64,000 nt of DNA from assembly GCA_009760855.2 (NCBI GenBank), contig WPIO01000031.1, forward strand, positions 1,511,001 to 1,575,000, given 5' to 3'. This document shows, piece by piece, positions 43,489 to 55,890 of the stretch (its first letter is position 1; the number at the start of each line of letters is the position of its first letter). Origin of the DNA: Cristatella mucedo. Taxonomy: Eukaryota > Bryozoa > Phylactolaemata > Cristatellidae. Position numbers and translations under genes: made by a program. Under the pieces are notes generated by a model, which saw nothing but the letters and a program-made list of their open reading frames with translations, was not told the DNA's origin and did no database searches.

Positions 43489-44165
43489 GTACCGTATTTT
43501 ACCGTGTATAAGCCCCCTTTTTCCTATATTTGGGGCCGGGTAATGGAAGGGGGCTTATACATGGGGGTTAGATTCTTTTGCTTTAATATTGTGCTAAACA
43601 ACACACATACTTGGCGACAGAAGCTTCAGCTCTGCAGGTCCTAGACTTGGAACTCGCTTCCACATATCTTATGCAACGGCAACTACTCTCTTGCTGCCGA
43701 CTATGGCTCATCCTTTTCAGCGGTCCTGAGCTGCTACTTCCTTGCTACCTCAACTGCTCTCCTGACTCGGCTATGCTTCCCACTTTCTTTTAGTTTCGTG
43801 AAACGAAGTACGTTTGCTACCGAATGCGTACCGAAAGCCACTTAGGCTGTGAGTGCGCTATACGAAACTTTCCTGCGTAACACCCACATGGTCTTTATGG
43901 CTTTGTGGAGTTACAGACGGAGAAACATTGGATTACATTACTTTGAATGCCACCCGACGAGATGTGGTATAAGTGAGGAAGATGGAGAGGATATCATCAC
44001 CGTTCCTGATGCAGAGGGGGTTGATAGGGACATGAGTGAGTATCATGAGTCCCGAAATTGTTCAGTTCATTCAGTTGTTGAATAAAAATATTTTTTCCAA
44101 AAAATTAGCAAAGAAATTTTGGGGAGGGCTTATGCATCGAGGGGCCTATACATGGTTGAAGACGG
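43489..44165. mobile_element. DNA-transposon-like element with GTATAAGCCCCC ends, split by LINE B
   Basis: Left end accgtattttaccgtgtata then agccccct; an inverse copy gggggcttatacatgg follows at 43546, and ggggcctatacatgg lies near 44145. A frame at 43970-44085 (EEDGEDIITVPDAE) may be the end of a transposase. LINE B occupies 43611-43941. Confidence 0.5.
43611..43941 (+). mobile_element. LINE B 3' fragment, nested
   Basis: Starts at ggcgacagaagcttcagctc and ends with gttacagacggagaaacatt and ggattacatta. Few differences from the 15 kb copy. Confidence 0.8.
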
Positions 44166-44169
44166 TCAT

Positions 44170-45710
44170 AGCACTTCAACGTTAACCTCTTTCCGTTGTT
44201 AATTTTGTCATAAGTGAGTAGGCGTTCGCTGGGCTCTGACAGCACGACGCTCCCGCGGCTTCTTCTTCAGTCTCTTCCTGTTGTCGGGTTTCTCGAATGC
44301 GATGCTTCCGTTGAGGCTCGGCAGTGCGACGCTGGCTGGCTTCCTGCGGCTTTCTTTTTCTCTTTGTTGCCTGCGATAATTACGCATACATAGTCTGCTC
44401 GCTTTTGTTCGCGACCCGTTGCTGTGAAAAGTTCATCCGTTCAGAGCGGAGCGCGGAAACCGCAGGTTTAATATGAATGGTAGACCTTTGAAGCTCTTCA
44501 GACGCATTGAATTTAATAATCTTTCGAACCTCTCTGAGCTATTTTCTTCACCAGCTCAGGGATTTTCAACGGACTATATACGTAGTTAGACATAGTTAGA
44601 ACTTCCATTGAAGTCGGCGATAGTTATGCGCATATATGCACGGCGCTGACCTCTTTTTTTTATCGGAATCCATTTCTATCCCAACAAAGAATTATTGTTA
44701 AAAAACTAATTAAACTTTCCTCGTATCACTAAAGAGAGAAAGAAAGAAACATTATACACTTACTTCCACTACTTTGTTAATTTGATGCGGCCTACTTTCC
44801 TATCATTCATTCAGCACCAGCGAGCGAATCAGCTGCCATCTCCCATTTACGAGATTTCTTGCGGAGCCAGTACGGAGCCAGAGAATTGCTTTCTAAAACA
44901 AATTTTCCTCGTCTTCAAACTTGAAGAGAAAAAGGTAGTAACAAAAAACACCATATTTACGTGTGCTACGGATGCTATCTCCGACGCGAGCCGTCTTCAC
45001 ACTGGTCGCCGCTGGCCGCAAATCAGCTGTGACTTCCGTTTACGTGACCTTTTACATTGCTTCGTGCAGGACTCGCCTAGGTACATCCAAAATTAAATCG
45101 GCTGATTTTCCTGATTCAAATTTTTAAGGGAAAAATGCACCAGATTGACTGTCAACAAAAAGCCTTGGGCATGGAGTGGACTCATAATTTGTTGAGGGAC
45201 GATGGCCTTTGACCTTTCTCATCGGCCTGGCCCTATGCCCGGAGGGCTGGCGGGGCCCAGCTGTCCGACGCATCCCTTTTTGATTCGATCGAGGATGCTA
45301 CCGATAGGCAGCAGCTCCCTTCACGGAGCAAAGTCCGATGGGGGGAGTGTCTGAAAAAAATCAGCTACCGGAAGATTCAACTTGAGTAGCAGCTTCCGAA
45401 CCCGCACACTCACGCATGCGGGTACTTCAGCGGACGAGCAATGCAGCCGTCGGACAAGTGCTGACTCACTAGCCTGCTGGTAGCAAACTAAAGTTGCCGC
45501 TCAATAGTAGTCGGGCGCACCGCGTGCCAACGTTTCGCAGTAGGTCGCTGTGTGCGCTCTCGTCCGCGCGACGCCGAGCACGCTATTTATAGCGCTCCTC
45601 CCACGCTCCTGTGCCGGAAAGAGAAAAGAGCGCTCGAGCCGCCGCCGCACTTCATCATCGCTGCTGTGCTGCAGGCGGTTGTATCTCCGCTTACATCCTC
45701 GCCTGTTATT
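44170..45710. other. Intergenic, no feature recognised
   Basis: A Lys/Arg-rich minus-strand stretch near 44230-44400 is the only protein-like hint and is too weak to call. Confidence 0.4.
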
Positions 45711-45713
45711 TGG

Positions 45714-45900
45714 TGAGCCGTGATGGCGCACTAGGTAGGGCAGTTGCTTTTCACGACCTCCGTCCCGATGTCGTGGGTTCGAATCCTGCGGTGGACGATC
45801 CTTTATCGCCACTGCAAGCGGTGATGATAGCCGTAAAGGCTCTTCTGTCGCTATACGAAAGAGGCTGCTAAATAAGGTAGTATTTAATTTATTTTATTTT
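45714..45900 (+). mobile_element. SINE-2, best copy
   Basis: Complete: gagccgtgatggcgcactag, gtgggttcgaatcctgcggt, cctttatcgccactgcaagc, gatagccgtaaaggctcttc, ctatacgaaagaggctgcta, then a TTTA-rich tail. Confidence 0.88.
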
Positions 45901-46636
45901 ATCAGTTGATCGATCAAAACCTCGGTGCGTGTCGCACACACTGACGAGAGGAACACCATTTGCTGAAGATCGAACGCATTCGTTTGCGAAGGCGTTCAGA
46001 GAAAGTTACTGTTCGTGGGATGTCTATGCGTTGTAGCTACGACTTCACACACTAATGCAAAAAAGACCCGGAGCTTCTGTAAATGATGTGCACCCACGCG
46101 CCGTAAACGATCCACATTACATAACTCTTTGCCGACGAACCCTTCCGATATGCTTACCAACTTAACTTGTTCCTCTTCTCAGGCTATGTTTATAATGGTT
46201 ACTGCGGCACTGAACTCGATTTCTGATGCTGCTGTCCTCACCGCTTCCACTTAAATCCTTCTTAAAGTGCTCGCAAAAAATGCCAATGCAAGCTCTCGCC
46301 CTCGAACATCGAACATTGCATTGCCATCGTCTGCAATGGCCTTGGCCGACACACAAAGTCGCAACGATTTGCCACAAAATGCACTGAAATTGGATTTCTG
46401 TTATGTTCTTAGGTTGAAATACCGCTAAGAAATACACATTCAAAAGTAGCAATTTTAAATGAGCGGAACAGAGTGCTAAACAGTAACTCCAGAGAGCGGG
46501 TGCGTGTGTCTGTGTCGTAGGGGGGGGGGAGCCGGCCTGATATACCCTGTCTAAGGTGCGTGGGGCGGGGCCAATGCGGATAATAAGAAGTAGCAGGCCA
46601 AACCGGCGGACTGCAAATTCACTTTCGTCTGTCCAA
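45901..46636. other. Intergenic, no feature recognised
   Basis: A 96-codon minus frame at 46162-46452 has no motif; a G-run lies at about 46521-46529. Confidence 0.4.
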
Positions 46637-47600
46637 TATAATAATAATAATAATAATGGACTTGATAAAGCGCCCTCAGAGAACTCAATCTCTTTCTAGG
46701 CGCTTTACATTTGCTGCAAAGGGAAATCCAATTGAATGGTGAGTAATATCATGCTTGATAAACAAACAACATGAATAACATGGTTAGGGGTGACATGCAC
46801 AAGGTCAGCATGCAAATGTGGTTATTGGCAGCATGCACAGTGTCAGCATGCATAAGCACGTGAAGGACGAATCACAGGGACCCACTAAATGCTGTCCTAA
46901 ATAGGTGTGTTTTTAAGTTCTTTTTAAATATCGTCAAGTCCGGGATGTTCTGATGCAAGTCAGGAGGGAGTTCCAGGCTTTGGGAGCATACGAACTAAAT
47001 GCACGGTTTTCAAAGTATTTGAGGTTTGTACGAGGTATTTGTAGACTGTTGGATTCCGAAAAGCGGGTGGTATGATGCTTGGCCTGATGGGGGAGTATAT
47101 TTGAGAGATAGACTGGAGCCAAAGAATGAAGGGACCTAAAAGTGAGCGACAAAACCTTGAAATCAATCCGTTGCTTGACTGGTAGCCAGTGCAGGTCGGT
47201 GAGAAGTAGTGTAATGTGGCAACTGCGACGCTCACGACAGACATGCCTAGCTGCAGAGTTTTGCACCAGCTGCAATCGTGTGATCGCACATGCTGGTAGG
47301 CCAGTAAGCAGTAAGTTGCAGAAGTCGAGACGGGATGTCATGAATGCATGTACCAACTTGGACGTGGTATCCTTATCTAAACAAGCCCGAATTTTAGCAA
47401 TGTTATGAAGTTGAAAATAGGCAGATTTGACTGTGGAGCTGATATGGTCGTCTAACGAGAGGTCGCTTTGGAATGACACCTAGATTTCGAGCTGATTCAA
47501 CCGGAGATATGCTGGCAGAGCCAATTTTGAGAGTCAGCCTTTCCAATCTCTGAATCACACTGGGTTTGCCCATAACTAGTAAGTTAGTTTTATCATCGTT
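46637..47600 (-). mobile_element. LINE A, young 3' part
   Basis: The frame 46934-47479 runs from [20 protein letters not shown] through [18 protein letters not shown] to YAPKAWNSL. The thumb segment [20 protein letters not shown] lies upstream across a frameshift near 47477. AAT repeats at 46638-46655. Shares with the 32 kb copy the same frameshift at the same place. Confidence 0.9.
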
Positions 47601-47999
47601 AGCGGAGCAGCGATGCAATCACGAGTCGAGTGAGCGACGCGCCATTCGACTCACGGCATCCTGTCAGCTTTACACTCCGCATTGAGCCGGGCGCACTTTC
47701 TTGGCAGCTCGTCGGGACAATGTTCAAATCCTCAAATTCAACGCCGCACCGTTTTCCCGGTATTATTGGATCGCGTTGCGGCCCCCGGTGACTGGGCTAG
47801 CTTGGCCCAGCTGGCTGGCCGATGTGACTGCTAGGTGTCCACAGGTCAAAGGCCTCGGTCGCCGGCTCTCTTCGTGGGAGCCAGCGCCCGTAGCGCTTCG
47901 CAGCTTCGCCGCCGCCGCGAAAGCTGCGCTGGCTGGCTGCTCTCGTATGGCGCGGGCGTCTTAACATTCACCGGCCCTAGTCAATGGTCTTTGCGACCT

Positions 48000-48084
48000 C
48001 ATTCGCGCTGATGCTATGCATGCTGTCGTTAACCACATTGTCATGCTTCCTGTACAGCATATTTACAGCGTACATGAAGTGCCT

Positions 48085-48174
<90 letters not shown>

Positions 48175-48215
48175 TTCTCCGAGAACGCACGCTAGCTATT
48201 ATACAAATCTATTTA
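48000..48215 (+). mobile_element. LINE A 3' tail with an internal (GA)n expansion
   Basis: Ordinary 3' UTR (cattcgcgctgatgctatgc to gtacatgaagtgcctaga), then about 85 bases of GA where other copies have only aaagaga, then gatttaattctccgagaacg. Confidence 0.75.
48086..48170. repeat. (GA)n microsatellite
   Basis: Almost pure GA, expanded inside the LINE A tail. Confidence 0.95.
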
Positions 48216-48254
48216 TATTGTCTTTCTTATTTACCAGCGTTTCGGCATATCGTC

Positions 48255-48256
<2 letters not shown>

Positions 48257-48307
<51 letters not shown>
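48257..48307. repeat. (GA)n microsatellite
   Basis: Pure GA run of about 50 bases, 90 bases beyond the first. Confidence 0.95.
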
Positions 48308-50240
<1,933 letters not shown>

Positions 50241-50489
50241 AGCATTTTCCTTCGAAGCGTGCAGCTAAAATTGGTCATTGGGCTAACGATAGCCGTAAAC
50301 CCGTTTCTCTAGTGGTTATGAGCGAACCCAGGGAATTCGACGAGGGAGCTGAGCCTTTAAAAGGGGAGCTAAATCTCGGCATTGCCAGAACCAGCCAATT
50401 GTAGCAGGCGACTCATCTTTACCGTCATGCTTAGGTGGGATGGCGGCTGCCGCCCCCTCGTAGCGCCCCGCCGTGTATGTTGCACTCTC

Positions 50490-50526
50490 TCTCCCTCCCC
50501 TCTCTCTCTCTCTCTCTCTCTCTCTC
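50490..50526. repeat. (CT)n microsatellite
   Basis: Nearly pure CT run in the GC-rich region. Confidence 0.95.
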
Positions 50527-50830
50527 GTGTGAGAAAGCTGACTTTGCAGTAATACCCAGAAAATGGTTGCGTCGCGCTAGTGCGAATATCGCAGCTTGCG
50601 AGAATGATCAAGCTCTTTCGTCACGCTCGGGTCGAAGTAGAGCGTGTTAGACCGAGAAATTCGCTGCTCGCTGAGAACTCTATCTCTCGCTGTATGGAGA
50701 GGCTGGGCAGAAAGCCGCGGACGCGGTAATGGTGCCCGGAACTAAATCGAGGTTAGAGCGAGGTTTGATTTTGCAGCCTTTTCTCTCGCTGAGTTGGGAC
50801 TGAATGAGCAAATGTGCGAGGCTCAACTTT

Positions 50831-50938
50831 GGGAGGGGGTGTCTGGGTGGGATCGCGGAGGTCCCACGCAGACACCGGAGATCGCGGAGGTCCAACTAGG
50901 AGGGAGTGTCTGGGTGGGATCGCGGAGATCCCACCCAG
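50831..50938. repeat. Imperfect tandem repeat ending in a perfect hairpin
   Basis: gtgtctgggtgggatcgcgg occurs at about 50838 and 50906, with gatcgcggaggtcc between. In the second copy CTGGGTGGGATC (50910-50921) and GATCCCACCCAG (50927-50938) form a perfect 12 bp stem around GCGGA. Confidence 0.85.
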
Positions 50939-51109
50939 GTCGATGTAAGCTCGCCGGCGCTGCATCTGTACGTCTTTCCGGCGCGTACAGGTTCGGTGCG
51001 CACCGGCGGCGAAAAGATGGCGTGCAGGATAAACCAGTTTATGACTGCTTAAGATATCGTTTCTGGTGCCTGAATTACAGCAATTCGGAGCCGGTTGTAT
51101 AATAATCCT

Positions 51110-51142
51110 CCACGCTTAGGCTGCATTAGAGCCTAAGCGTGG
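51110..51142. repeat. Perfect 13 bp hairpin
   Basis: CCACGCTTAGGCT (51110-51122) and AGCCTAAGCGTGG (51130-51142) around the loop GCATTAG. Confidence 0.9.
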
Positions 51143-51154
51143 ATTATGGCCTTA

Positions 51155-51720
51155 CCGGTTCCTTGCCACGCGGCCGCCAGGCAAGCGCGCGCCGCGGCGC
51201 TCTTCGCATACGCCGTTCTCGCTCGCGCGCGCGCGCCGCTCGGCCTATTGGCGGGAGACGGCGGGGCAGCTGCTGTGCAGCGAGCTCCGGAAGCAGCGTA
51301 AAGCCGCCGCAAGGGCAGGCGGGCGGGCGGGCCGCCGCCGCCGCCGCGTACCGGGGCTCGCCAGGCTCCCGCCGTGCAGCGAGTAGCGCGCTCTTAGCGG
51401 AGCGTCTCTGGGAATTTAAAATTACGCAAACGCCTCTCGGTGGCGTGCGAACCGCGGCGGCGGCGGCACCAGTCCAACCTCCAGTCGCGCTGGCCGGAAG
51501 CGAAGCCCAGCGGGATCCTCGCGAGCGCTGCTCCGAGCGCTGCTCCGGCTCCGCACGGCCGTTTGCACGCTCAGCCGCGCTCGAGCGTCCGCCTCCGGCA
51601 CGCTCCAGGACGAGCGAGGGGGCGGGGCGGGGCGGGGCGGGGGCGTGAGCGGAAGAACCGATGTACGGCGCCGCAGGGCTTCCGGCGCGCCGAGTGTTTC
51701 TAGGATGCTCCTACAGCGCC
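51155..51720. other. CpG-island-like block with CCG repeats
   Basis: Very high CpG density, a GCC run near 51331-51348 and repeated ggggc boxes at 51620-51645 that resemble GC boxes. Could be regulatory for the gene at 54.5 kb. Confidence 0.45.
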
Positions 51721-51960
51721 GGGAGCGCTAGATAACCGAGACGAGCGGGAGCAAAACTTCCATTGTATCTTTTAAAGATATCGTTCTTAAAAGTGAACAT
51801 GGATGCTCCGAGACCGCTGAGAAGCAGCTCGGAGCTGGGAAGGGTGGGTGGAGCGCTAAAACGATAGCGAGACCGACCGCCAGCCGTTCTCAGTCGGTGC
51901 GCTGGTCGGGCTAGTTATCGGCAGGGGAGGGGCGGGGTTGGGCGGGTGAAAATAAAATGT

Positions 51961-52103
51961 GCCGATTCAACAGCCCCATTTATATAGCGGCAGAAGAACC
52001 GTAGTGGCTACCTTCGTTGATACAATGGGCAATTCAAGAATTTAAAGATTGCCTGCCGCACTCGCGACCCGGCTAGTGAAGTGCAAGCGCCGCATTGCTG
52101 GGT
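51961..52103 (-). mobile_element. SINE-2, old copy
   Basis: gattcaacagccccatttat at left, then gcctgccgcactcgcgaccc; the head at right is decayed. Confidence 0.6.
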
Positions 52104-52299
52104 TGAAGATCCAAGGGGGGGGGGTGGTGCAGTTGGCATGAAGACCTTTATTGAAGTTTGTCACTCAAAGCTCTTCACTGCCTGCACGAACTGCCCGGAA
52201 GCAACTCGGGAGCATGGCGTTAGGTACATGTTTCAATTGCCGGCCGGGTCGTAATTGTCTATCGTCCTGTCCTTGACTTCCGGTGCTTCTTTCGGCGGC

Positions 52300-52770
52300 G
52301 TAGAGGTCCTAGACCTAGAGTGTGGTGCTCATTACAAAAATTCTTATGCAACGACGTCTAATCTCTGGCTGCCGACTGTGGCGCATCCTTTCTTTTCGGC
52401 AGTCCTGAGCCGCTACCTCCGAGCTACTCATTTCTGCAACTGCCCTCCTGCATCTGCTTCCTCACTTTCTCTTCGTTGCGGGAGATGAAAGAACTGAGCT
52501 GATTTAACATGATGAAAGAACTGAGCCTCATTTACATTTGTGGCAGAAGAGCCTTAAAGGCCGTCTCCACCGTTTGCAGTTGGCAATAGTGGATCACCCA
52601 CTACATGATTTGAACCTACTACTTCGATCGTGAACAGCGAGCACCCAACCTCCTGGGCTATCGCGGCCCAGTGAGGTATTGTTGGCCATCGTATGCGCAT
52701 CGAAAGCCTCTTAGGCTTTGAGTGCGCTATGGACAAATCTCCAGCGTAGCACCGACTTAGTCCTTGCGGT
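52300..52770 (+). mobile_element. LINE B 3' fragment split by SINE-2
   Basis: 52300-52488 (gcaacgacgtctaatctctg, gctgccgactgtggcgcatc) continues at about 52676-52770 (ccatcgtatgcgcatcgaaa, gagtgcgctatggacaaatc). Confidence 0.75.
52496..52670 (-). mobile_element. SINE-2 nested in LINE B
   Basis: Inverted: gccttaaaggccgtctccac, gatttgaacctactacttcg, head gggctatcgcggccc. A 16-base duplication (gatgaaagaactgagc) lies at its left end. Confidence 0.7.
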
Positions 52771-52771
52771 G

Positions 52772-53062
52772 GCTTTCTTACGCAACGACATCTACTCTCC
52801 AACTGCCGACTGTGGCACATCTTTTCAGCGATCCTGAGCTGCTACTTCTATGCTACTCACTACCTCAACTGCTCTCCTAACTCTGCTATGCTTCCCACTT
52901 TCTCTTTGTTGCGTGAGACGAAGTCTGTTGGCTACCGAATGCGTACCGAAAGCCGCTTAGGCTGTGAGTGCGCTATACAAAACTCTCCTGCGTAACGCCC
53001 ACATGGTCTTTATGACTTTGTGGAGTTACTGACGGAGATACATTACATTACATTACATTGGT
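52772..53062 (+). mobile_element. LINE B 3' end with (ACATT)n tail
   Basis: Close to the 15 kb copy from cttacgcaacgacatctact to the 3' end, finishing in gagatacattacattacatt. This is the clearest view of the family's tail. Confidence 0.85.
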
Positions 53063-54556
53063 TGGGTTACACAGGCGGAAATGCATTGCAGCGCTACAGC
53101 AGCGACGAACCCGCTTGCTGCGGGCGAGGTTTCGGAAGGCGGCGTTACCCGCGGCTTTTCCGCGATCCGCCAGAACGCCGCCTAGTGCGTCGGGGCCCAG
53201 GGTTACATTCCGGCGGCGAGGCACCGCACGCCGACGACGGTGCGTCAGCCCTGCTCAGGGAATCGCGGCGGCGCGCATGCTGCACGCGCCCCTGGTTGAA
53301 TTGCCGAGTCGCCGCCCCTGGCGGCCGCTAGCGGCGCGGTGTTCGTCCCACCTTTTTTAATTTATTTTTACCTCGCACGCTTTCAAGAGACGGCCGCTTT
53401 TTGTGTTGAGACGTCGGTCCGCGGCGCATGGACCGGCGCGCGCAGTTGGGGCGGTCGGCTGTCTATACGCGAAGGCCAAGCGGTAGCGCCGATGCAGTCG
53501 ACTTGGCCGCGCCATCGCAAATCGGCGTCGCGCCGCAGAGGCAGCACGGGCAGCAGCATCGATAGCCGGGGCGGCGGCGGCGGCGGCGGCGGCGGCAGAG
53601 GCAGCGGCAGCTGCAAGGCCGAACAGCCGAGCGCGCGAGCGAGCGCGAAATGCGGCCGCGCAAGGCCGGCAGACGAGGCCGCGCAGCTCGTCATGCGTAA
53701 GGCACGTGCACCCGCGTTCGTGTGGTCTCCGCACCCGGTCGCCGAGCGGCAATTCCTGGCGGTAGGCCGGCCCCCCCCCCCAGTAGAACGATCTGCGGGC
53801 GACATTTTCCAGGAGCGGCCGTGAGCAGGGAGGGGAGGGGAAGACCGGTCCGCGGGGGTCTTGAGCGCTCCGGAGCGCACGCTGTTACGCGCAGACCGAG
53901 CGACCGAGCACGCGTGACCGAGAGCCGTTTCGTCGATGTTTATGAATGGCTAGTCAGGCGCGGCCGGGGCGTCGAAGAAGCGGCCGCTTACCGGCCCCCG
54001 CGCATTGAAGGGCGGGAAATGCCAGTGGCTCTGCACCGGCAGATAGCATAACCGCCGATGCCTGGAGCGCACTGGAGGACAATATCCAATATTTGTTTAG
54101 AATTTTACGATAACAAGCATATGCGCTTTTATCTTGTAAATAGCATTCCGCTCTCCCGTGTGATTGATTCCCGATTGGGCAAACACGCTCTGACGGCCAG
54201 GAATGCGCTTTCGCATGCTAATGTGAGGCTCCGAAGGGGGCGCCACTAGGCTCGCTGCCGTGGTACCCGGCAGCCGCCGCCGCCGCTACGAGGGCTCCGC
54301 GAAGCTCTGACGACTGATGCACCACCAGCTTAGAATTTCTATTTCGTTATACAAGTATTGTTAACATTTTTCAACGATTGACTTTCTCGCCGCGAGTGAG
54401 CCTTACGTGCCACCGCGTTCATTTCACCCGCCGGGGCCCCGCGGCCGCAGCTGCGCTACTACTTTGCCATTGAATCGAGCGTCAAACATGGTGGTGTGAT
54501 CCGTAGGTGGATATGCGCACTCGTATTTGCCGCAGAGGAGCCTATATGGGGTAGAT
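53063..54556. other. CpG-rich 5' region of the WWC/KIBRA-like gene
   Basis: High CpG density with a GGC run at about 53567-53595. Probably holds promoter and 5' UTR. The long frames here (for example 53339-53824) are composition artefacts. Confidence 0.5.
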
Positions 54557-54684
54557 ATGTCAAAGAGGACGGATGGCAGCCTTCCCCTGCCGAGCGGTTG
54601 GGAAGTCGGATATGACTTCGACGGGAAGATGTTTTACATTGACCACAAGAGCAAGACTACCTCCTGGGTTGATCCGCGCGACAG
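54557..54684 (+). CDS. WWC1: WWC-family (KIBRA-like) protein, first coding exon only
   Basis: In animals KIBRA/WWC proteins scaffold Merlin and LATS at the cell cortex in the Hippo pathway. The exon starts at ATG 54557 and ends at a CAG|GTTAGT donor after 42 codons and two bases. Residues 9-42 form a WW domain: [17 protein letters not shown], then [17 protein letters not shown], with W15, Y27, W37 and P40 in the ligand-binding positions. Vertebrate KIBRA begins with the same arrangement and also splits the Arg codon after DPRD. The second WW domain and the C2 domain must lie beyond 64 kb or in an exon I did not find. The symbol is that of the family; which WWC paralogue is not decidable here. 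The gene sits in a CpG-rich region. Confidence 0.85.
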
Positions 54685-55890
54685 GTTAGTAGTGCGGCCG
54701 CTTCGGTCCGCACCCGCGCCGCTAGCGCCGCCCGCCCGCCACCCGAGCCCTTTGAGTCGTCGTCCCGTTGCGGCGACCCTGAGCCGGCCGCGCCCGTCGG
54801 TGCCGCGACCCGGGCACGTGCTGCGCGCGGCAGTCGCCTGCCGCCGTCCGCAGCCGTCGCCTCGGCGCCCAGCGAGCCCGCAGCGGCGCGCGTTCCTGCG
54901 CGAGTCTGACGCTCGAAGCGCGCGTCGCGTCGAGCCGAGCGCCGTGGCGGCGTAGCGGATTTCGCTGGGCCATCGCCTCTCCAGCCGCTTGGCCGCCGCC
55001 GCCTGGCCGCTTTCGCAGATCTGCCGGTCGGTCGGTCGCTCTCGTACCGGTGCTAGCGAGGGCAGGCAAGCGACATTCCTTATGGCGGGCGGGCGTGTGG
55101 AGTGGGGGGGGGGGTCGGTCAGCAGCAGCAGCGGCAGCCGCAGCGACTTCGCTGCCGGCGGTGCCTCATCCTCTGGACCGTGCTGGATCCTGGATCGTGT
55201 TGACCGGCGTCTTCTTCCTGCTGGTCGAGGCTGCAGTGGGTGGTCTTTCATGGCTGCGGCGGGCAGCAGCGCCCGTGCGATAGCTTGCCCCTTGCTCGGC
55301 TGTGCTCGGATGAAGTCGGACCTCTTGAGCCTATGCAACCACTTCTGCCGATTGTTGATGCCAGTGGCGATCATGTTGGAGCCGAAGTTCGTGAGTCGCA
55401 ACCTGTTTCAGTGCATCATCCAGACGTGTGGCACTGCGGCACCAGTGAGCCGGGTCCAGCAGCACTTCTGTAGCATTCTGCTGCATGGAGGGTGCAGGCT
55501 AGCAGCACGAGATTTAGCAATCCCCGTGGAATGCGGTGTGGCATGCAGTGTTCTTTATTTTGTCCGGCTTAGCTCGCCTTCGATGGCTTAGTGATAAGAT
55601 GGAAGAGACGTTTCATCACACCTTACAGAGCAAGTCGTCATACTATGTAGACCGGTGCTAGCATGCTGCTGACGGCTGATAATGGTGGGTCTGCAGCTGA
55701 TTGTGGTGGCCTGCACCTGTCTGCCGCTGGCAACCGCAGTGGTGGGCTCTCAGGGGTGATGCCTAGCGATAGGCAGGTTCTGTGATCACCACGTGTCCGA
55801 CCGTTTGACTGGGCTTCAGTGCAGAGCAGAGCAGGGGCTCATTCAGCCAGCCATCCTTGCTCTGCCCTATGCAAGCAGATACAGCATAGC
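54685..55890. other. Start of the WWC/KIBRA-like first intron, GC-rich
   Basis: CpG-rich continuation of the island to about 55.5 kb. A 255-codon minus frame (54634-55401) overlaps the WW exon in antisense and has only low-complexity Arg/Ala-rich sequence. Confidence 0.5.

Noticed and set aside
44230-44400. Lys/Arg-rich minus-strand frame resembling Helitron-associated proteins
   Set aside because: No repeated motif or helicase domain; resemblance is only in composition.
53339-53880. Overlapping frames of 130-165 codons on both strands
   Set aside because: Alanine/arginine/glycine runs from the GGC repeat; no start context or domain; composition artefact.
54634-55401. 255-codon minus-strand open frame over the WW exon
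   Set aside because: Arg/Ala/Pro-rich, no domain, antisense to a clear WW exon in CpG-rich DNA. Stop codons are rare at this GC content.
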